Under the pieces are notes generated by a model that saw nothing but the letters and a program-made list of their open reading frames with translations, was not told the DNA's origin and made no database searches. Made by a program: the position numbers and the translations under genes. Shown piece by piece: positions 57,509-64,000 of a stretch of DNA of 64,000 bases. Every line of letters begins with the position of its first letter. Positions within the stretch are counted from its first letter, which is position 1. This stretch comes from Holothuria scabra (taxonomy: Eukaryota; Echinodermata; Holothuroidea; Aspidochirotida; Holothuriidae), in assembly GCA_037179385.1 (NCBI GenBank), contig CM074193.1:2811547-2875546 (forward strand). The letters are read 5' to 3'.

Positions 57509-57636
57509 ATGGGTAGAGGTTTACGAAACACAGTAGAAATTCCCAGATATGTCTGTGCACACTTTGCAAGTTCCAATGACTTGGAAGTAGTAAAAATGGC
57601 AGTAGAACCAGCGAGAGGGTCCATTAGAGTGGAAGG
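57509..57636 (+). CDS. Possible first coding exon, unidentified
   Basis: ATG with G at +4 opens 42 codons plus 2 nt. The frame reads MGRGLRNTVEIPRYVCAHF, then ASSNDLEVVKMAVEPARGS and IRVE, and then meets a strong donor, GG|GTAAGAA. An in-frame TAA lies just upstream, so this ATG would be the start. Codon use and composition look protein-like, and the candidate promoter at 56.2-56.5 kb is upstream in the right direction. I do not recognise the protein and could not find a phase-2-compatible next exon within the window. Chance remains possible. Confidence 0.35.
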
Positions 57637-58669
57637 GTAAGAATTTCTTTAGATCTAAGTTGATGATTTATGGTATTGTTTATTGTTATTTGTGCCCTTA
57701 ACATCAACTAGAGTGTTCCTTAATACCCAAGTAAATCATATCTCTAAATGAATCTTTCATGGAATTGGCCACACATTCACATCCCCCAGCCTTTTCATAC
57801 CGTTCTTCCATACTGTGAAGAGGGCTTTATTTACCGATTTAAAACACATTTTTGCAATTTGGTCTACTTCCCCACTGAAAACAACATACAGTTGTTTATC
57901 AACATCTTGTTTATTAAACTTCAGTGCTGATGGTTTCCTAAAAAAAGTTTGAAAGAAAGTTTCACAAGATGTCCCCAAATTTCTTGTTTTCTGTCAAAGG
58001 TATAACCCTATTTTTTTAATTTCATCCAGAGACGGAATTTCTGAACATATTTTCATAAGCGTTGCTACGTCCAAATTATGTACTTTTGCAAAATAATCCT
58101 TAAAAAAAATCCATAAAGACAGTTGACTTTTCTGTGGGTTGTGACATTTTAATATAAAGCCCAACTAGTATTGAGTGTTCAAAATGTATAAGAGGCGCAA
58201 TATTACCTGTCTAAAGTCAAAATACCAAAAAGGTGTATTGTAAATTAAGAACCATCCTTTAAATTTTTTTAGGGGAAAAATATTCTCCTTGCTGGTTCTC
58301 TTGACTGAAATGGACTATATTTTCTATGTCACACAGAGAGGATTGTTCAGGTCAATTCTAAAAGTAAGCTTCTTTATTCAAAGCAAATATTGGCCAGCTA
58401 GTTTTCAACATGCAGGTATCAGAGTTAAAAAAACAATATGCAAGAAACGCTCATAATTAAAAGCAACATTCTTAAACACAACGCCCTTACCAAAATCATG
58501 TTCTTATACAGAGACATATCCAGGTTACCAAAGGGGGCTGCAAGTTTTGGTTGATGAATGTCCAGGGAAGGGGAGGGGGCACCAGCATCAGTTTTTGTAA
58601 TTCTTTCATCTGCATTACAAAAAATACAAAACCACAATACATGCAGATTATGAGCAGATTTTGAACTAA
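57637..58669. other. Non-coding stretch
   Basis: AT-rich with no recognisable gene, repeat or RNA. It could be intron if the exon at 57509 is real. Confidence 0.35.
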
Positions 58670-58925
58670 ATCTAACATGCAGTCACCTCTTAACTTGAAG
58701 TAGTGTAGCAGACTGCACTGTTTCAAGATTGGCTATATTTAGAGTCATGTGATAGTATTTTGTTCTCCTCAAATATGAAATTAACTAGGTGTAACTGTTT
58801 GGTTTTCACGATGAATATGTAATATTGAATTCCTGAAATATTATGAGCGATACTTTGAAGAGAAATGAGAAGAAACCCGAAATTTAGCTGTTGCTTCAAA
58901 ATAAGTTGACTGCTCTTCACTTTAA
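58670..58925 (+). mobile_element. MITE family A, copy 4
   Basis: About 256 bp. Left part TGCAGTCACCTCTTAACTTG; interior GCACTGTTTCAAGATTGGCT, GAGTCATGTGATAGTATTTT, TTTGAAGAGAAATGAGAAG; right end AAAATAAGTTGACTGCTCTT. Same orientation as the 3297 and 60382 copies. Confidence 0.65.
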
Positions 58926-59688
58926 ATGCTTCTGGTCATTGTACAATAGACAAAAAATTAGAGAATCAAAATCACACTCTCACTTGCCTATGGACTGAAC
59001 TCATGTATAAGCCTTTATAGCTAGTCACTAGTTGTGTAAACAATGTTATAAATCATATTAAACACAGAAACACACCTCCTTGATTTTCAGTCACTGCTAG
59101 AAATTTGCTCTTTGGAAAACTTCATAGATTATCATCCTATAAATCAGCATCATCTGAAAGTGACAGTTGAAATTTGCTGGCCACAAGAACAAAGAGTCAT
59201 AACAATTTTAGGACATCCCTCTTGGTGAGGAAAATTCCAGTTTTCCATCAAAATCATCCATTCCTTCGCTCAATATGTCTGAAGCATATATATCTCCTCA
59301 CTAGCATAATAATTAAAGGGATGACATATTCTGAACAGCAAAACTGCCCTGACAAGATTCTGATGTGGGTGCTCAGGCCATAGTCTGGACGAAATCCAAA
59401 GGGCAGTTCAAACACTCCCTACGTACAGATCCGCCATCATATTTAACACAAAGTGTATTGCATGATCTGGAAATCTTGGTAGGCTATGGCCCACGTAATC
59501 TATTTTCCAAACACTTCAATCAGGTCTTAGCTTTAGTTTGGTTGTATACATAAGGTCCAAGTCTTGAAAAAACGGAAAATAGCAACATCTCTTCCTCTTG
59601 TCACTGTCTACCAACGTAGATTTTGCCGTGAAAAACTTGGTCTGGAAAAGAGAAGTGGTTTGTTTAGATCAATAGTAGTACTCAATGC

Positions 59689-59996
59689 TTAAAGGGCCAG
59701 ACCTCTCACCCAAAACTACATTTTGGGTAGAGGGGTACCAAAATTCTCAATTGGCTCAGCTCTTTGACTGACAGCTAATTCAAACAATGCAGAGTACCAA
59801 AGCTCATATTACACAGCATGAACAGTTACTGAGAGTGTTTTGATTATAATTTGAGTTTTTCTTTACTCACCTTGATGCAATAAACTGAGATTGTATCTGG
59901 ATGAAGATGAATTTTAGACAATTGTAGGAGGGGCTTATAAAGAAGTTTACAGTAGGAGAATTGGTACTGTTTGGGGTGAGAGAAGTGGGCCTTTAA
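59689..59996 (+). mobile_element. MITE family B, copy 3 (most complete)
   Basis: 308 bp bounded by TTAA on both sides. Left end TTAAAGGGCCAGACCTCTCA, right end TGAGAGAAGTGGGCCTTTAA, so inverted termini of roughly 20 bp with a few mismatches. Interior as in the 8540 and 15059 copies. TTAA-bounded insertion suggests a piggyBac-like mobiliser, though the CCC start is missing. Confidence 0.7.
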
Positions 59997-60381
59997 CATT
60001 TGGGCAGCCCAATAGAAAATGCAATTCAAATTCTTAGAGCCATCAACACCTATGAGGAAAACAATGTACTGTCATAGTGTGCACTTGAACAGGGTGAATG
60101 CAGACACCCTAATTCAGAATTAGTTATATCCATGGTACCTGTATTGATCAGGGACAGGGAAATGGTAGGCTTTACCCAACCCCCTTCCCCACATTTTCTG
60201 CTGCAGGCATTTTTGGCCGCCTTACATTGCTATAATGTTGTTGAACACATTGGGCTGCTTTGGTGGTTAGTCCCCCCCCCCCCCCATGTAATTTTAAAGA
60301 AGGAATACTTAAAATCAAAATAAATACTACAAAAGAACAAGCACTGAAAGTCTTAGTCTGATTAAAAAAGTTTGAATAACC

Positions 60382-60632
60382 TTAAAGGGGCAGGAGCAGT
60401 AACCCCAAATTGAAGTCATGTAGTAGCTCTTTTGCATGATTGGCTGTTAAGAGTCATATGACTGTCTCCTCAAATCCTGAAATTAATTAGAGGTTTCTGC
60501 TTGGTTTAACTTGCAAATGCAATATTTAAGTTATAAAATATGAAAGATTCTTTGAAGAAAACTTAAAAAAACTGTGGTATCTTAAGCTTCATTGCTACAA
60601 AATTAGTTTGGGGGACTGCTCTTGACCTTTAA
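60382..60632 (+). mobile_element. MITE family A, copy 5 (most complete)
   Basis: 251 bp. TTAAAGGGGCAGGAGCAGTA at the left is inverted to GGGGACTGCTCTTGACCTTTAA at the right. The central blocks are those of the other copies. TTAA lies at both ends. A run of T/C at 60271-60285 nearby is unrelated. Confidence 0.7.
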
Positions 60633-62621
60633 AATTTTGGAGATTTTACAAGGGGGACACAAATTTGGTCTACATTGCTGTACATATATAGGTAGGACAA
60701 CTTGTAAGAAGCTGTGATAATCACAACATATCATAATTAGGAAATATATATGCTTAACCAAACAATGCCATGAAATAGGTAAAGCATTTTAGTGGAATCT
60801 TCTGACACTATCAGAAACAATTGGGGCAATGTTTGCTCAAATTTTACTATTTTGCTACAATTGTTCACAAAACAAGATAACAGTCTACCTTTTTCCCTCA
60901 TGAGAAGTAAATATTTTCTGTTTTCAGTTGACCTAAATCCAAAGACCGTCCATGAGTGGGAGGGGGGCAAAGGAAAATCTGAGAGGCCAAAATAAATATT
61001 TCCTCATGTCCCAACAGCACTATCATTTTCAAAAAATATCAAACAATACATGTTTTTGATCACAGAGGTGCCAATATAACCAGCAATATATTAAATGAAA
61101 GATTAATTACAGTATAATTATGCAATCCTGCTTACCTAATTCTGAACTTTGTATTGTCTTTTGAGGTAGCGCAATACCACTGATTGAAAATAGATCAATG
61201 TTAGTCTCCACTCATAGACAGCCAACAGGTTTCACTGTGCACTTCCCAATCCTTCACGTTATCATGTTGATTTTAACTCCCAATGCCTGAATCAAGTTAT
61301 TCACAGTACTTGCCATCGATTCTAGACAAATAAAAACAAGATGCACATTTTAGCAATGTTACACATAGTTGGCATTTTAACAACTTTCAATTGGAACCTT
61401 TTTAAAATTGGAATCATGTGATTGTTTTCCTCGTAAAATTGTAGTATATGATGGTACTATGGCGATTCAAAATTACAAACCAAAGTATTTACGCCCAGGA
61501 AGAATCACACTAATTATACAAAATCATTCTGCTTAAAATTATGTATTAGAGACATTTCTTATCCTTCAAAACAATTACACCCTTTATCATGATGCTTTTG
61601 GTCACTGTTTCAAATGATATTGACTTTTTTATCCAGTTAACTCACTACATGGCACTGGAATAATTAAAAAAAAAATGCTGTGATGTGAGCCTGTTTTGGA
61701 ATTAATTAAGTTTTGAATATTGATGTTTTTCTGTTTGAAATGAATTTTATCAATGAGGTCAGGGGAGACTGGTTTATTTCAGCTTGGCTGGGGCAATCCC
61801 ATCCTCAGAGAACAAAATGAAGAGCATCATAGCTTCAAATTAGGTACTGGTTTTTTATAGTATGATTAGGAAATATTCAGGAGTACTTAAAGCTTGTGGA
61901 AGAGACTAATTACATCAAATTTAGTGGAACCCCCGAGGCAAAATAGTATTTCCTTAAATATATCACCCTCAGTTTTGGACATTTATGACACTATCACATG
62001 TACATGATGTACATTATTCACTGTAATTTATGAAAGTTCCTTTTGTGTAAGGTTAATTTTCACAGCCCAATCTAACGTGCAGCCAATGTGGAGGGCAGCA
62101 TTTTCTGATTAAGATGCTCCCAAGCAATTAGCTGCTTGACAATTTGACCCATTGCTTGGGGCAAGGATGATGCAGTACAAAGACATATCTATATGATGGT
62201 ACGCAGACACATTGCACTGTGCACTGCAACTCTGGGGTCCTTGCTACTCCGAGATCCCTTATAGTTTAGCCTGGGAAGACACCCAGTTACCGTGTGTTGC
62301 CACGTGGAGGCACTATAAGAGTCTTAGTGGTGGAGAGGCTTTGCACTGGCAGAGAAAAACCAACACAATCTTCTCTTTTTGCCGAAGCTAGCCAGTGACA
62401 GCACCAGAAGGTTGCTGCACATTACGCATCACACACACTCTGTGGCATATTGCCACCAACACACACCTGTGGAGAGATAGAGAAGCAAGGTTAGTAGTTA
62501 AGGTTGATTATCTCTTCTGTAGATGTCTTCTTGAGGAAATAAAGCATGCATGTACCTGCAGGCATGCAAAAGTTACACAGCTATATCTCTGCTGGCCAAA
62601 GTAACTGGTAACATACTGCAT
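60633..62621. other. Non-coding stretch
   Basis: No gene is recognisable. A strong acceptor-like TTTTCTGTTTTCAG at 60917-60930 precedes a short frame ending at 60995, but no donor-defined partner is visible. Confidence 0.35.
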
Positions 62622-64000
62622 TAGGCACATATTGCCTACCTAGCCCTAATATTGCAGTGGCCAGACAGGGCGTATAAGGCCTATAAGTCTGCCAATTTAT
62701 CTTCTCCCTATCTACCTAGCTTAATTGCCCACCCTTCTTATTATAGCTACCAAATATATGTCCTTAGGCAAATATGCAGCAGCACATTTTATGCTTCTTT
62801 TCCATGTTGTCTTCATCCTTCCTCAGAGTATAAACCTTGATCCTGTGGAAAAACAAAATAAAAAGAAAAAAGCTTCGCTAGGAAGCCTACGTTGTCCTTC
62901 TGCGTTGTTAATGTGGAGAAAGAAAAAAGAAAAATAGCCTCACCACGAAGCTTTCGTTGTCCTTCTGCATTGTTGCCTGTGAAGAAAGAAAAAAAAAAGA
63001 AAAACAGCTTCGCCAGGAAGCCTACTTTGTCCTTCTGCGTTGTTGCCTGTGGAGAGAAAAAAATGAAAAAAGAAAACAGCTTCGCCAGGAAGCCTATGTT
63101 GTCCCTCTGCGTTGTTGCCTGTGGAGAGAAAAAATGAAAAAAGAAAAACAGTTGTACTTCTGCGTTGTTTCCTGTGGAGAGAAAAATATAAAAAAAGTTT
63201 TGCTAGGGAACCTATGCCAATTATAATCTTCTCCCTTTTTGCCTAGCTTAATTGCTGGACAGGACGTGTCAGGTCCATGCGTCCTGAAAAATCATCTTAT
63301 ATTATTTTCCTATAGTAACTGCTGAAAAGGACGTGTGAGGTCCATACATCCAGCTCTTTAAATAATTTTGCAAGGGCGCTGATGTTCACATGTTGTCTTC
63401 ATTCTTCTGTCTTCTACGTTGTCCTCCTGCGTTGTTTCCTGTGGAGAAAGAAAATGAAAAAAAGAAAAACAGCTTCGATAAGAAGCCAACGTTGTCCTCC
63501 TGCGTTGATTTCCTGTGGAGAGAATGAAAAAAGAAAAACAGCTTCACCACGAAGCCCACGTTGTCCTTCTGCGTTGTTTCCTGTGGAGAGATTAAATGAA
63601 AAAGAACCTAGCCCTAACATTGCAGTGGCCGGACAGGGCGTATGAGGCCTATAAGTCCGCCAATTATTCCTCTCCCTATTTGCCTAGCTTAATTGAAGGA
63701 CAGGACGTGTCAGGTCCATGCGTCCTGAAAAACCGTCTATTATTTTCCTAGTAACTGCTGAAAGGGACGTGTGAGGTCCATAAATCCAGCTCTTTAAATA
63801 ATTTTGCAAGGGCGCTGATGTTCCCACGTTGTCTTCATTCTTCTGTCTTCTACGTTGTCCTCCTGTGTTGTTTCCTGTGGAGAAAGAAAATGAAAAAAAA
63901 AAAAAACAAAAACAGCTTCGCTAAGAAGCCAACGTTGTCCTTCTGCGTTGTTTCCTGTGGAGAGAAAAAAAAAAAAAAGAAAACCGGCTTCGCCAAGAAG
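62622..64000 (+). repeat. Higher-order tandem array, runs off the right edge
   Basis: Subunits of about 55-80 bp each carry GTTGTCCTTCTGCGTTGTT, a CCTGTGGAG-purine tract (GAAAGAAAAA) and GCTTCG...GAAGC. I count ten: near 62891, 62956, 63027, 63097, 63151, 63418, 63490, 63560, 63852, 63932. Groups of subunits are separated by a longer spacer with GGACAGGACGTGTCAGGTCC and GCTCTTTAAATAATTTTGCA, which repeats at a 441-bp period (63257 and 63698). A third spacer type (TGCAGTGGCC.GACAGGGCGT) is at 62654 and 63621. Open frames here are repeat-derived. Confidence 0.85.

Noticed and set aside
60931..60995. Possible terminal exon after TTTTCTGTTTTCAG
   Set aside because: Phase does not fit the candidate exon at 57509 and the frame is only about 20 codons.
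62725..63645. Several overlapping open frames rich in K, R, C and F
   Set aside because: They are frames of the tandem array and shift with each subunit.

Overview
The window looks like animal genomic DNA. It is AT-rich, has no operon-like gene packing, and is full of nested transposable-element relics, MITEs, microsatellites and weak exon-like pieces. The many AGGCCTAGGC-type stretches and the repeat families suggest a marine invertebrate deuterostome, with an echinoderm such as a sea cucumber as my best guess. That assignment is inference.

Region 1-33 kb is intergenic or intronic sequence with many non-autonomous elements. They include two TTAA-ended MITE families (A and B), a family with (TAAC)n tails (C), a truncated LINE 3' end (3.8 kb), a 146-bp tandem repeat carrying nuclear-receptor DR1 sites (12.6-13.2 kb), a complete hAT-type element with a perfect 8-bp target duplication (15.35-17.02 kb), a foldback element (20.3 kb), a tRNA-headed SINE (23.1 kb) and one of two piggyBac-type MITEs (31.2 kb). 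One exon-like block at 21.7 kb resembles part of the RNA helicase DDX10/Dbp4 C-terminal region but carries a 1-nt frameshift.

Region 33.05-40.31 kb is a Ty3/gypsy LTR retrotransposon with near-identical 286-bp LTRs, a tRNA-Leu-type primer site, gag, pol (protease, RT, RNase H, integrase) and a polypurine tract. Its coding regions are broken by frameshifts, two RT stop codons and loss of an RNase H catalytic Asp. The gag/pol junction keeps a textbook -1 frameshift site (GGGAAAC plus a predicted H-type pseudoknot). The 5' LTR alone carries a 312-bp insertion with a U2 snRNA-like head, a core shared with the tRNA-SINE and a chain of small hairpins. I read it as a snRNA-headed SINE.

Region 44.34-48.95 kb is a nested set: a hAT element with a perfect 8-bp TSD contains a 5'-truncated LINE, whose 3' UTR contains a long (TA)n tract, which contains a 503-bp MITE. 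Region 49-57 kb has more hAT and piggyBac relics. A motif-rich stretch at 56.2-56.5 kb looks like a housekeeping promoter (YY1, ETS, E-box, CCAAT), and a short possible first coding exon lies at 57.5 kb. The right edge (62.6-64 kb) enters a higher-order tandem array that runs off the window.

No rRNA, tRNA gene, CRISPR array or complete host protein gene is visible. All host-gene calls are low confidence.
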